Origin: Occallatibacter sp. | GTDB lineage: Bacteria; Acidobacteriota; Terriglobia; Terriglobales; Acidobacteriaceae | NCBI GenBank assembly: GCA_017883405.1 | Contig: JADGNO010000248.1 | Coordinates: 1 to 34,543, forward strand | Reading direction: 5' to 3' | Length of the DNA: 34,543 nucleotides | Part shown: piece by piece, positions 1 to 8,140 of the stretch | Layout of the letters: each line of letters begins with the position of its first letter | Numbering within the stretch: the stretch's first letter is position 1 | The notes under the pieces: model-generated | The model's input: the letters and a program-made list of their open reading frames with translations, nothing else | Database searches by the model: none | What the model was told of the DNA's origin: nothing | Made by a program: the position numbers and the translations under genes

Positions 1-745
1 AGTGAGTGCAACGTCGAAGCCAGAATCTCGCCAGTGGGAAGAGGACGTGCTCATACAGATTGGCGTGGGGAAATTCTTTGCTGCAAAACTACGCAGCGGC
101 CTGCTCTATGAAATTTACCGGAAGACCGGGCATCCAAAGGCTGGGCAGTTGGCGGTCTCGAGGTACTCTGAGGCGCGCGAAGCATGGGCCGCAATGGCGC
201 AGCGAGCGAAAGGCGTTTACAGATCGGACATCAGCTACGGCAGAACGCCTGGCAGACGCGGCCATTGGGCAGATCGTTTGCCAGGCATCGATCTCGATCT
301 TGACGCCATGCGAAAGGCCGTAGCTGTTGCGCAGACTCCGCTAGACCAGGCGCAACTCGCGAAAGCGGAACTTGCCGTTAAATTAATTTCCGAGCCCGCT
401 CACCATCCGGCCTACGATTGTTCCCACACGCCTGCCCACAGCTTTGCGCCCGGCAAGCCTCTCAGCGTGGAACTGGAAGCCAGACCCGCAAATGGAAATC
501 ATGGAAAGCTGTCGGCGGATCTTTACTACCGGCATGTGAACCAGGGCGAACGTTGGCACACAGTCTCAATGCACGAGGCAGGCGGAAAATTCGCCGGCGC
601 CATTCCAGGGGACTACACAAATTCGCTCTATCCGGTGCAGTACTACTTCGTTCTTAACAGCGACGACTCTGCGACGCTCTATCCGGGCTTCAATTCCACC
701 CTGTCGAATCAACCGTATTATGCGGTGTGGAAGAGGAGTTCTTAA
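1..745 (+). CDS. C-terminal part of a glycosidase-like exported protein (5' end outside window)
   Basis: Open from the window edge, so the visible ~247 residues are only the C-terminus of a longer protein; the GTG at base 2 is not a convincing start. Seen: it aligns by eye along its length with the last ~250 residues of the 899-aa protein on the minus strand at 9932-12631. Both have a helical segment ending in a YG/FG...HW...LP(G/A) pattern, followed by a beta-rich domain with YRHVNQ, IPG and (L)YP. That terminal domain looks like an Ig-like or carbohydrate-binding beta sandwich. Inferred: the missing N-terminus carries a signal peptide and a TIM-barrel glycosidase-like domain, as in the paralogue. 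The function is otherwise unknown. The gene ends with TAA 860 bp before the TonB-dependent receptor; no convincing U-tract terminator follows. Confidence 0.75.
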   Translation, partial: VSATSKPESRQWEEDVLIQIGVGKFFAAKLRSGLLYEIYRKTGHPKAGQLAVSRYSEAREAWAAMAQRAKGVYRSDISYGRTPGRRGHWADRLPGIDLDLDAMRKAVAVAQTPLDQAQLAKAELAVKLISEPAHHPAYDCSHTPAHSFAPGKPLSVELEARPANGNHGKLSADLYYRHVNQGERWHTVSMHEAGGKFAGAIPGDYTNSLYPVQYYFVLNSDDSATLYPGFNSTLSNQPYYAVWKRSS

Positions 746-883
746 GAGGGCCGCTGTTAGTCCACCGCTGGCGCCGCAAGCCATTGATGCGTCGCCCGGC
801 GGGCGGCCCGCAAGACCATCGGATAGGCTTTCAACTTCATTCCGGCCTCGGCAACCCAGAGCTCATCGACCACGCCGAGGTGC

Positions 884-906
884 TTTGACCTGCTTGGAAG
901 GTCAAA
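884..906. repeat. Inverted repeat TTTGACCT-N7-AGGTCAAA
   Basis: Perfect 8-bp arms around a 7-base spacer. The inner GACCT/AGGTC half-sites are the same as in the inverted repeat at 1160-1174. No U-tract follows on either strand, so an operator is more likely than a terminator. Function is inferred only. Confidence 0.45.
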
Positions 907-1043
907 AAGCTTGCCAAATTAGCAGCAGATCGCTCCTACGTAATTCTGGAGGCGGCGGGTATGGTTTCGTCAAAATCGCCCGCTGCCCGCTGAGTCTTCA
1001 ATAGAGATATCGCTTCGCGAATAAAATCAAATCCTTTGGAATG

Positions 1044-1059
1044 TGTGATACAGCTCACA
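1044..1059. promoter_or_regulatory. CRP/FNR-type binding site, TGTGA-N6-TCACA
   Basis: Seen: TGTGA, six bases, TCACA, a perfect match to the two half-sites of the classical CRP consensus, in an AT-rich setting. Known: Crp/Fnr-family regulators with similar recognition helices use this palindrome in many phyla. Inferred: a cAMP- or other effector-responsive regulator controls the TonB-dependent receptor that starts at 1606. The distance to the best promoter candidate (about 130 bp to its -35) is larger than for a standard class I or II CRP promoter, so either the real start site is nearer or the site acts at a distance. Confidence 0.5.
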
Positions 1060-1159
1060 ATTAAGCGCCTATTTTCGACCCCGAAACGATCACCGGGCAG
1101 TAAACAGATTTCCATAGGGACGGACTATCTATCTATGAGAAATCAAAAGAGATAACACT

Positions 1160-1174
1160 GGACCTAAAAGGTCC
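1160..1174. repeat. Perfect inverted repeat GGACCT-AAA-AGGTCC
   Basis: Six-base arms around AAA, eight bases upstream of a TTGACA box. The position just upstream of a -35 element suggests an operator or activator site. No cognate regulator can be named. Confidence 0.4.
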
Positions 1175-1182
1175 AAAATAGA

Positions 1183-1211
1183 TTGACAATCGATTTATTG
1201 GGGCGTAACAA
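1183..1211 (+). promoter_or_regulatory. Putative sigma-70 promoter for the TonB-dependent receptor
   Basis: TTGACA at 1183-1188 is a perfect -35 box. After 17 bases comes TAACAA (1206-1211), a mediocre -10. The gene starts almost 390 nt downstream, which makes this uncertain as the only promoter. Confidence 0.35.
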
Positions 1212-1605
1212 TGGCGAGCGTTGTTAAAAATGTCTTCGGACTTCGTTTGAGGGTCGAAAGTTAGAAAGGTCCTTCAAATGAATTCATTCCTCCGAAGGCG
1301 TCATAAAAGTCATATGAAGACGGTGGTCGGCCGTTGATTAGAAATCTATTCGGGCATCATACTTTGGCCAATTTGTGTTGAGTATCTGGGCTCCGCAGTG
1401 CGGAGGTCAGTTTTTACGGAAGCTGAGACTGGCGCGAGACATGAAAAGGCTTGGCAATTGCTGCTTGTAGTTTTTCCGGATTGAATCGATCGACTCAAAG
1501 ATTCGCAACCGAAGTTGTTCCTGACGTGGAGATCAAAAGGTCGTTGGAAAACGGCTACGCCACGAGGAACTTTCAAACAGAACGAATTTGGAATAGGAGA
1601 TAACC

Positions 1606-4600
1606 ATGACTCAAACCTGTTCACTCGAACAGAGACGCATTAAGACAAGTGGATTGGCGGTGCTTTGGATGGCACTTGCCATTATGCTCGTCGTTCTTAC
1701 CCCCCGCGCATGGGCGCAGGATAACGCGAGCATCGACGGAACTGTAGCAGATGCCAGCGGAGCGGTTGTTGCCAACGGCACCGTAACGCTTACCGCCAAC
1801 GGAACTGGCGTAAAGAGGGAAGCGACGGCGAACTCCGTGGGCGCATTCCACTTTGGCAATATCGGTGCCGGCACCTACACCTTGTCGGCGACTGCCAATG
1901 GTTTCCAGAAATACACCAAGTCTGGAATCGAAGTACACGTTGCTCAACACCTGGAAGAGAATGCTGCTCTGTCAGTCGGTAGCGAATCGCAGACTGTGTC
2001 GGTGCAAGCAGACGCTTTGTCAGTGCAGACGGAAACCAGCGAAGTCAGCACGCTGATCAGCGGTGAGCAGATTCGTCAGCTCGCCACCAACGGTCGTAAC
2101 GTTGTACAACTTGCGGCACTCGGTCTGGGCGTTTCGAACAACCTGCCTTCATTCGGCGGTATCGACGCTTTGACTTCGGCCAACGGCATCAGCTTTAACG
2201 GCCAGCGCAATACCCACAACGTCTACTTGCTTGACGGCGCAGAGCAGAACGATCGCGGTTGCGGCGGCTGCTTCATGAATCTTCCTTCACAGGACGCCAT
2301 CGGCGAATTCCAGACGCTTGGTTCGAACTACTCGGCCGATTACGGTCTGGGTTCCGGCGGCACCATCGTCATGATGATCAAGTCTGGTCAGCGGCAGTAT
2401 CACGGGACTCTGTATGAGTTCAACCGCAACACCGACTACAACGCCAACGATTACTTCCTGAAGCAGGCCAATCCTCCGAAGGCTCGCTCGACATTCCAGT
2501 TGAATGAGCCCGGCGGCAACATCGGCGGACCGCTCTACATTCCTCACGTGTACGACCAAGCCAAGAACCGCACATTCTTCTTCTGGAACGAGGAATGGCG
2601 CAAGCTGATTCAGGGCAGTTCTCCATCGGTCTCGAACGAATTATGGTCGAACAACATGCCGAAACTTGGGCAGGATTACAACTATTTCCCACAGGGGACC
2701 AACGTACCGGTCGTTCCGAACATCTCTGCCAACACATCATTGACCGCCACTGAAGTCGCTGCCGGTTTGACACCCGGTTCGCCCTTCCCGTTCAACGCGG
2801 CCACCGGAACTTACCGGATTCCGCTCCCCCTGGTCGACCAGAACATCGTTCGTGAGTTGAATTCGGGAGTATTTCCGACACCGAATACCACTTGCACGGG
2901 CCCTGGCGGCGCTTGCAAACAGTACGTCATTTCAATCAATCAGCCCGAGAACATCCGCGAAGACGTGGTCCGTATTGACCACTCCATCAACAGCAAGTTC
3001 CAGTTGATGGGCCACTACCTCCACGACGCAATGCAGAAGACCTTCTTCCCGCCGCTGTGGGCCGGTGGTCAGCCCTCTGTTGGCACTGTGATGCTCAACC
3101 CCTCGTACACGGCAGCCATCAAACTGACGCAGACTTATTCGTCGTCGGTACTGAACGAAACTGGTGTCTTCTATAGCGGCAACAAGATCCACCTGACGCC
3201 GATTGCCGGTGCAGGTGTCTCAATCTCGCAGCCGTCAGGTTGGAACGCCAGCAGCCTGTTCCCGACGAGCGATCAGGCGGCTCTCACGCACGGATTGGCA
3301 GCGCCGCTAATGCCCGCTATTGCGCTGGGTGGCACGCCGCTGTCAGCAACCTACACTCCCTCGTATTATCCATGGAAGAACGGATATGAAGGCTTCCAGT
3401 ATCGCGATGACCTGTCCTGGACCAAGGGCCACCACCAGTTCAAGTTTGGCGTGAGCTGGCTGCATGACTACAAGAACCAGGAACTGCAGGCCGAAACCAT
3501 GGGGCGTGCCACCTTCAACAACAACGCGTTCTCAGGCGACGGCATTGCCAACATGATGCTGGGCATGACGGATAACTTTAACCAGCTCGAGCACCTGTAC
3601 GGTAAAAACTGGGTCAACAACAACTACAGTGGTTATGCGATCGACAACTTCCACGTCACGCCACGGTTGACCTTGAACCTTGGAGTTCGTTACGACGGAA
3701 TGCCGCACGCATTTGAGCGCTACAGCAAGTTCGCCAACTTCGTGGTAGGGGCTTACAGCCAGTCGCTCCCGAACCCGATTGCGGATAGCGGCACTCTCTC
3801 TCCTTCGCAGCTCAGCACGTACGCTACCACCGGCACAGAGAAGTTCTATCTGAACGGAATCCAGGAAGCAGGCGTGAACGGCTTCCCCAAGGGCAACGTC
3901 GAGAACCGTTACTTCACATGGCAACCTCGCCTGGGCTTTACCTACGATCTGACGGGAGCTGGCAAGACCGTTCTTCGCGGAGGCATTGGCGTGTTCTACG
4001 AGCGCGTTCAAGGCAACGACGTTTATAACGCCGCTTTGAATCCGCCGTTCGCCTATCAGCCTAACCCGACGAGCGTGTTCTTCTCGAACCCGAATACGAG
4101 CATTCTCACTGGGGCGACGGGCACAGCTCTGTATCCCTCTAACTTGACGAACATCAAATACAACTATCCGCCTCCGGGCACCATGGACTGGAGCCTGGGT
4201 ATTCAGCACCAGGTTGCACCTTCTGTGATCGCGCAGTTGCAATATGTTGGATCGTCGGGCTGGGATCAGAACAACGATCGCCAGATCAACACTCTGCCGT
4301 TGACGAACAATGGGAATAACCTTTGGTCGACTGCAAACGCCAGTCCTCAAACTTCTACGGGCCTCGTAATCGCTGCGATCAATGCACCTTTAGGGCCAGC
4401 GAGCAACCCCAATTGGACGCCTATCTATTCGGATCGCTATGCCGTTTCTGGCAGCAAAATCCTTGCGAATAAGCTGCGCCAGTTCCCGGGATTTGCCAAC
4501 ATCAACCAGGAAGAAAACGAAACCAACTCGCATTATCACTCGCTGCAGGCTGGTGTTCGCTTTGAGAACAGATTTGGCCTAACCTCTCAAGTGGCGTACA

Positions 4601-5250
4601 CCTACTCACACGAGATTGATACTGCGTCCAACGATTTGAACGGCCTTCCCAATCCATTCGTAACCTCGTACAACAAGGGTTCGGGTACATTGGATCGCCG
4701 TCACATCTTCAACGTAAGCTATGTCTATACGCTTCCGTTCGCCCAGCACACGTCAAACTATGCCGAAAAGGCGATCATTGGCGGGTGGGGAATTGCGGGA
4801 GCCACGGTTTGGAATACCGGCACTCCGCTAAACATCACCTACAGCGGCGCCGACGTACTCGGCCTGGGCGGTGGCACCACCAATCGTCCGAACCTTATCG
4901 CACCGATCACCTACACCAAGACGCAAGCCAAGTGGTTCAGCACCAGCTCTTATGCTGATCCGGTTGCACCGTGGTTTGGCGGCCCCAACCAGGGCTTTGG
5001 CGCCGCAGGCAAGGACAACGTTCGTAGTCCTGGCCTGTTCAATACCAACCTGACGTTGACCAAGAACATCGCACTCAACGGCAAGGACAACGGCCCCGGA
5101 ATTGAATTGCGTTTTGAATCGTTCAACACTTTCAACCACACAGAGTTCAGCGGTGTTGATACGGCCAACCACGATAGCAATTTCGGACAGGTAACCTCAG
5201 TTAACGCCAGCAACCGTGTACTGGAATTGGGCGGTAGATTCCACTTCTAG
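1606..5250 (+). CDS. Oar-like TonB-dependent outer-membrane receptor
   Basis: Outer-membrane active-transport receptor, 1214 aa, of the Oar/carboxypeptidase-regulatory type abundant in Acidobacteriota. Residues 1-38 form a signal peptide with a long N-region, an AIMLVVL core and an AWA-Q cleavage site. A carboxypeptidase-regulatory-like beta-sandwich follows at about 41-120. A plug-like region (about 130-270) has SFNGQRNTHNVYLLDG and SADYGLGSGGTIVMMIKSG. The remainder is a long beta-barrel region rich in aromatic/Asn/Gly strands, ending in GGRFHF with the C-terminal Phe expected for Bam-dependent insertion. AGGAG lies 7 bases before the ATG. It is transcribed alone and closed by the hairpin at 5271-5306. 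The substrate cannot be told from sequence; oligosaccharides or other large nutrients are usual guesses for this group. No SusD-like partner is next to it. Confidence 0.9.
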   Translation: MTQTCSLEQRRIKTSGLAVLWMALAIMLVVLTPRAWAQDNASIDGTVADASGAVVANGTVTLTANGTGVKREATANSVGAFHFGNIGAGTYTLSATANGFQKYTKSGIEVHVAQHLEENAALSVGSESQTVSVQADALSVQTETSEVSTLISGEQIRQLATNGRNVVQLAALGLGVSNNLPSFGGIDALTSANGISFNGQRNTHNVYLLDGAEQNDRGCGGCFMNLPSQDAIGEFQTLGSNYSADYGLGSGGTIVMMIKSGQRQYHGTLYEFNRNTDYNANDYFLKQANPPKARSTFQLNEPGGNIGGPLYIPHVYDQAKNRTFFFWNEEWRKLIQGSSPSVSNELWSNNMPKLGQDYNYFPQGTNVPVVPNISANTSLTATEVAAGLTPGSPFPFNAATGTYRIPLPLVDQNIVRELNSGVFPTPNTTCTGPGGACKQYVISINQPENIREDVVRIDHSINSKFQLMGHYLHDAMQKTFFPPLWAGGQPSVGTVMLNPSYTAAIKLTQTYSSSVLNETGVFYSGNKIHLTPIAGAGVSISQPSGWNASSLFPTSDQAALTHGLAAPLMPAIALGGTPLSATYTPSYYPWKNGYEGFQYRDDLSWTKGHHQFKFGVSWLHDYKNQELQAETMGRATFNNNAFSGDGIANMMLGMTDNFNQLEHLYGKNWVNNNYSGYAIDNFHVTPRLTLNLGVRYDGMPHAFERYSKFANFVVGAYSQSLPNPIADSGTLSPSQLSTYATTGTEKFYLNGIQEAGVNGFPKGNVENRYFTWQPRLGFTYDLTGAGKTVLRGGIGVFYERVQGNDVYNAALNPPFAYQPNPTSVFFSNPNTSILTGATGTALYPSNLTNIKYNYPPPGTMDWSLGIQHQVAPSVIAQLQYVGSSGWDQNNDRQINTLPLTNNGNNLWSTANASPQTSTGLVIAAINAPLGPASNPNWTPIYSDRYAVSGSKILANKLRQFPGFANINQEENETNSHYHSLQAGVRFENRFGLTSQVAYTYSHEIDTASNDLNGLPNPFVTSYNKGSGTLDRRHIFNVSYVYTLPFAQHTSNYAEKAIIGGWGIAGATVWNTGTPLNITYSGADVLGLGGGTTNRPNLIAPITYTKTQAKWFSTSSYADPVAPWFGGPNQGFGAAGKDNVRSPGLFNTNLTLTKNIALNGKDNGPGIELRFESFNTFNHTEFSGVDTANHDSNFGQVTSVNASNRVLELGGRFHF

Positions 5251-5270
5251 TCAGCGGGCTGTAACTAACT

Positions 5271-5306
5271 AAAACGTGCGACAGCTTCGGCTGTCGCACG
5301 TTTTTT
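5271..5306 (+). terminator. Strong intrinsic terminator with TTCG tetraloop
   Basis: A 15-bp stem (5271-5285 with 5290-5304) around a TTCG loop closed by C-G, followed by T residues. The A-run on the other side could let it work in both directions. It ends the receptor transcript. Confidence 0.9.
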
Positions 5307-5341
5307 CTTGGTGCGCACTTCTCCGCGCAAAACCAGCGACG

Positions 5342-5408
5342 TGCTATCCTTTTTTTGCTGTGTGCGTTTGCCGCGGCATCGCAACTTCCTCGCAGATTGA
5401 GCCCAAGT
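5342..5408 (+). promoter_or_regulatory. Shared leader element, copy 1 (extended -10 plus conserved leader)
   Basis: Begins with TGCTATCCT, an extended -10-like motif, and ends in GAGCCCAAGT. It matches the element at 8075-8140 over its whole length with roughly 78% identity and a single 1-base gap by eye. The similarity stops about 85 bp before the TPR start codon. Inferred: a promoter with a conserved 5' leader, or a small transcribed element shared by two nearby genes. Confidence 0.45.
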
Positions 5409-5492
5409 AAGCCTGCGGCGTTGTTCTTCCTTGTTACTTTTTCGCAGCCGTGTGAGTCCATAATAGAAGTTGTCGATTAACTCGTTCACTTT

Positions 5493-6692
5493 ATGAAATC
5501 CGTTCTACTCAAATGCAGTTTGGCCGCTGTGGTACTGGTGGCAGCGGTGGTTCCATCGAGCGCTCAGACGCCATCCATCAACCAGCAGCGCGCGACGGCG
5601 CTCCAGCTTGAGGAGAACGGGCAAGTTGCCGAGGCTGAAGCCGCCTGGCATGCGGTCCTAGGGATCCATCCTGCCGATGCCGAAGCTTACGCGCATTTAG
5701 GTTTGCTTGAAGCGCACCAGGAGCACTTCGACGCGGCTGTGCCTTTTTATCGAAAGGCGCTGGCGCTCAATCCCGCAATGCCCGGCGTACGCCTTGACCT
5801 TGGCCTGGCGCTTTTCAAATCGGGCGCGTTGAAGGCCGCAATCGAAATGTGGACTCCGTTGCTGAAAGGGCCGGCTCCTTCATCGGCAGAGGCGAACCGC
5901 CTGAACATACTGATGGGGATGGCTCACTATGGCCTAGGTGAATATGCCGCCGCCGTTCCTTACCTGCGTAAGGTGACAACCGCCGATCCGCAAAATCTTC
6001 CTTATCGTCTCTTGCTCGGGCAGAGTTGCTTGTGGTCAGAGCAATATCAATGTGTCCTCGACACCTATCACCAGATTCTGGATTTAAATGCCGAGTCCGC
6101 CGAGGCGGATATTCTGGCTGGTGAAGCGCTCGACGGGATGCAGAATCACCAGGGGGCGCTCGATGAATTTCGCGCAGCAGTAAAAGCAGACCCCAAGGCA
6201 CCGAACGCACATTTGTCTCTCGGCTATATGTTATGGACTGACAATGAATTCGAGGAAGCGGCGCAGGAGTTCCAGGCAGAATTGGTGAACGTGCCTGATA
6301 GTGCGCTGGCGCTCGCATTTCTGGCCGACGCTGATATCCATTTGGGTAAACAGGATGAGGCACTGCCATTGGCCGAGAAGGCAGTTCAGATTGATCACAG
6401 TGTTGCCAAAGCTCACGTCGATCTGGGCATCCTGTATGCCGGTAGCGGCCGCCAGGAAGATGCTGTGAAGGAGTTCAAGACAGCCATCAAGTTGTCGCCG
6501 AATGACCAGGACCCTCACTGGAGACTGGCGCGTCTTTACCAGGCGATGGGAAAAACGGAAGAGGCGAAAGCTGAGTTTGAGAAGACGAAGACCCTTCACG
6601 CCGCGCAACAAGAATCAATCTTTAGCAATTTGAAGGCCGCCCAGGCTAAGGAAGCAACTACAGGCCAGGGCAGTCCGTCCGCCGAAAAGTAG
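5493..6692 (+). CDS. Exported tetratricopeptide-repeat protein
   Basis: A 399-aa periplasmic or outer-membrane-associated scaffold. It has a Sec signal peptide at residues 1-25 (hydrophobic VVLVAAVVP, cleavage SSA-Q), then consecutive TPR helices with typical A-x-LGL, P-x-A and FYRKALALNP-type signatures from about 30 to 375. The tail (about 380-399) is Ala/Glu/Gly-rich and looks disordered. No catalytic motif is visible, so a protein-protein interaction role is all that can be supported. The ATG has no clear Shine-Dalgarno sequence. The cytochrome gene 93 bp downstream is on the same strand, and TPR proteins beside multiheme cytochromes are common in Acidobacteriota. That suggests, but does not prove, that it helps assemble or tether the cytochrome. 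Confidence 0.85.
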   Translation: MKSVLLKCSLAAVVLVAAVVPSSAQTPSINQQRATALQLEENGQVAEAEAAWHAVLGIHPADAEAYAHLGLLEAHQEHFDAAVPFYRKALALNPAMPGVRLDLGLALFKSGALKAAIEMWTPLLKGPAPSSAEANRLNILMGMAHYGLGEYAAAVPYLRKVTTADPQNLPYRLLLGQSCLWSEQYQCVLDTYHQILDLNAESAEADILAGEALDGMQNHQGALDEFRAAVKADPKAPNAHLSLGYMLWTDNEFEEAAQEFQAELVNVPDSALALAFLADADIHLGKQDEALPLAEKAVQIDHSVAKAHVDLGILYAGSGRQEDAVKEFKTAIKLSPNDQDPHWRLARLYQAMGKTEEAKAEFEKTKTLHAAQQESIFSNLKAAQAKEATTGQGSPSAEK

Positions 6693-6785
6693 ACCTTCTG
6701 AAACGGGTTCCTGCGCCGCCCACGCGAAAGTTAATAACAGGCTCTAGGATTCGGTGGAGATTCTGACGTAAACTTAGACATCGAT

Positions 6786-7994
6786 TTGAGAACACTGAGA
6801 TTCACAACGTTGTCAGGGATTCGGGTGGCAGTAGCGGGTTTGTTGTGTTTCACCGCTCTATTTGTCCCGGCCGCCCAGCAGAACTCGCCCTCGAACGAGT
6901 TGCCGGACACCACGGTTGACCGCGTTACAGGCCCAGGTTGGTGGCCTACCAAGTCCCTGGCGTCCACCAAGGGCTATGTTGGCAGCGACGCCTGCGTGAA
7001 ATGCCATTCCGATATTGGCTCTACTCAATCCGCTAGCGAAATGGCCAAGGCGGCTTACCAGCTCTCGGGTGGTGCGGCCGGGGAGCCTGCGCCCGGAGAT
7101 TTTGTAAGCGGATCCTACACCTACAGGTTCATTCCCAATAACACGCTTCCTGGACATTCGCTTGAAGTGACGTCCAATGGCCGCTCAGTTTCCTCACCGA
7201 TAGTTTGGACGATGGGCGCCGGCGATCACGGCCAGACATATGTGTTGGACGAGAACGGCGGATTGTATGAGAGCCAGGCCAGCAGTTTCTCTTTCATCCA
7301 TGGCGTGGGTTTGACTCCAGGACATAAGGCTGCGCAGGAGGGCTCACTTGAGAATGCGCTGGGCACTCCGCTCAAAGGTGCCGACGCAGTACGCTGTTTC
7401 GCTTGCCACACAACGGCATCATCGGCGAATTCTAAGCTGAATCTGGCCGACGCGGTTCCCGGTGTGCATTGCGAGGCCTGTCATGGTCCAGGGCGTGATC
7501 ATGTGGATGCAGTCATGGCCGGCCAAGTTTTGCAAGCTCGCAGGGCCATCTTTAATCCGGCCTCGCTCACGCCAACAAGCTCGATCGATTTTTGTGGATC
7601 ATGTCATCGAACCATGATGGATGTCGTGATGAGAGAGCCCGAGCCCGGCGCCTTAACTGTCCGATTCCAACCTTATCGTCTGGAGGAGAGCCGTTGTTGG
7701 AAAACCACCAAAGATGCGCGGCTGGCCTGTACGCAATGCCATGACCCGCACGCGCCGTTGGTCAGGGATACAAAGTTTTACGATCAGAAGTGTCTGAGCT
7801 GCCATAGCTCGGGTAAAGATGCAAAGCATAACGCTTCCGGCGGCGCATGGACCGCCACTGCGAAAATTTGCCCGAAGGCAACAGCGGATTGCGTGAGTTG
7901 CCATATGCCCAAGACCGACGTCCCGGAGATGCATTCAAAATTCTTCGACCATTTCATCCGAATTGTGCGTCCCGGCCAACCAGTTCCAAACTAA
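6786..7994 (+). CDS. Heptaheme cytochrome c family protein
   Basis: A 402-aa exported electron-transfer protein. Residues 1-31 look like a signal peptide (VAVAGLLCFTALFVPAAQ). Seven CxxCH haem c motifs are visible: CVKCH 70-74, CFACH 204-208, CEACH 229-233, CGSCH 270-274, CTQCH 315-319, CLSCH 336-340 and CVSCH 369-373. A 130-residue haem-free beta-rich insert separates the first from the second, while the other six are clustered, as in cytochrome c554/nitrite-reductase-like multihaem folds. Scattered His residues could be distal ligands. The start is TTG with no good ribosome binding site; an upstream in-frame start is not available. The electron donor and acceptor are unknown. The preceding TPR gene is the likely functional partner. 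Confidence 0.88.
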   Translation: MRTLRFTTLSGIRVAVAGLLCFTALFVPAAQQNSPSNELPDTTVDRVTGPGWWPTKSLASTKGYVGSDACVKCHSDIGSTQSASEMAKAAYQLSGGAAGEPAPGDFVSGSYTYRFIPNNTLPGHSLEVTSNGRSVSSPIVWTMGAGDHGQTYVLDENGGLYESQASSFSFIHGVGLTPGHKAAQEGSLENALGTPLKGADAVRCFACHTTASSANSKLNLADAVPGVHCEACHGPGRDHVDAVMAGQVLQARRAIFNPASLTPTSSIDFCGSCHRTMMDVVMREPEPGALTVRFQPYRLEESRCWKTTKDARLACTQCHDPHAPLVRDTKFYDQKCLSCHSSGKDAKHNASGGAWTATAKICPKATADCVSCHMPKTDVPEMHSKFFDHFIRIVRPGQPVPN

Positions 7995-8074
7995 CTATCC
8001 TCTGAAGCCGGAACGAGAAATGCGTCATCGCGCTCTTCCTCTGCGATTAGAAAACCCGAGCCAAAGTGATGCCA

Positions 8075-8140
8075 TGCTATCCTTTCCTTGCCCGTGCATG
8101 TGCCGCAGCTTCCTAACTTCCTCTGCGATCGAGCCCAAGT
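8075..8140 (+). promoter_or_regulatory. Shared leader element, copy 2 (extended -10 plus conserved leader)
   Basis: Starts TGCTATCCT and ends GAGCCCAAGT, like the copy at 5342-5408. If the TGnTAT motif is a true -10, transcription begins near 8090. That argues against translation from the TTG at 8088 and for the GTG at 8139. Confidence 0.45.

Larger units (their letters stand above)
746..1605. other. Long intergenic region upstream of the TonB-dependent receptor
   Basis: I see no credible gene in these 860 bases. The first part is GC-rich with a short GC hairpin at 799-811. The part from about 1010 to 1330 is clearly AT-richer and looks like a regulatory region. It contains an inverted repeat with TTTGACCT/AGGTCAAA arms (884-906), a CRP-type palindrome (1044-1059), a perfect inverted repeat (1160-1174), a promoter-like pair (1183-1211) and a small CTCCGC/GCGGAG hairpin (1391-1405). 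The receptor start codon follows an AGGAG ribosome binding site. If the proposed promoter is right, the leader is nearly 390 nt, long enough for post-transcriptional control, but I recognise no known riboswitch. Confidence 0.6.

Noticed and set aside
799-811. GC-rich hairpin after the left-edge gene as its terminator
   Set aside because: The stem is only 5 bp and no T-tract follows on either strand.
3532-4350. 272-aa open frame on the minus strand inside the first TonB-dependent receptor
   Set aside because: It lies wholly within a well-supported gene, has Arg/Val-rich composition typical of antisense frames, and shows no domain or ribosome binding site.
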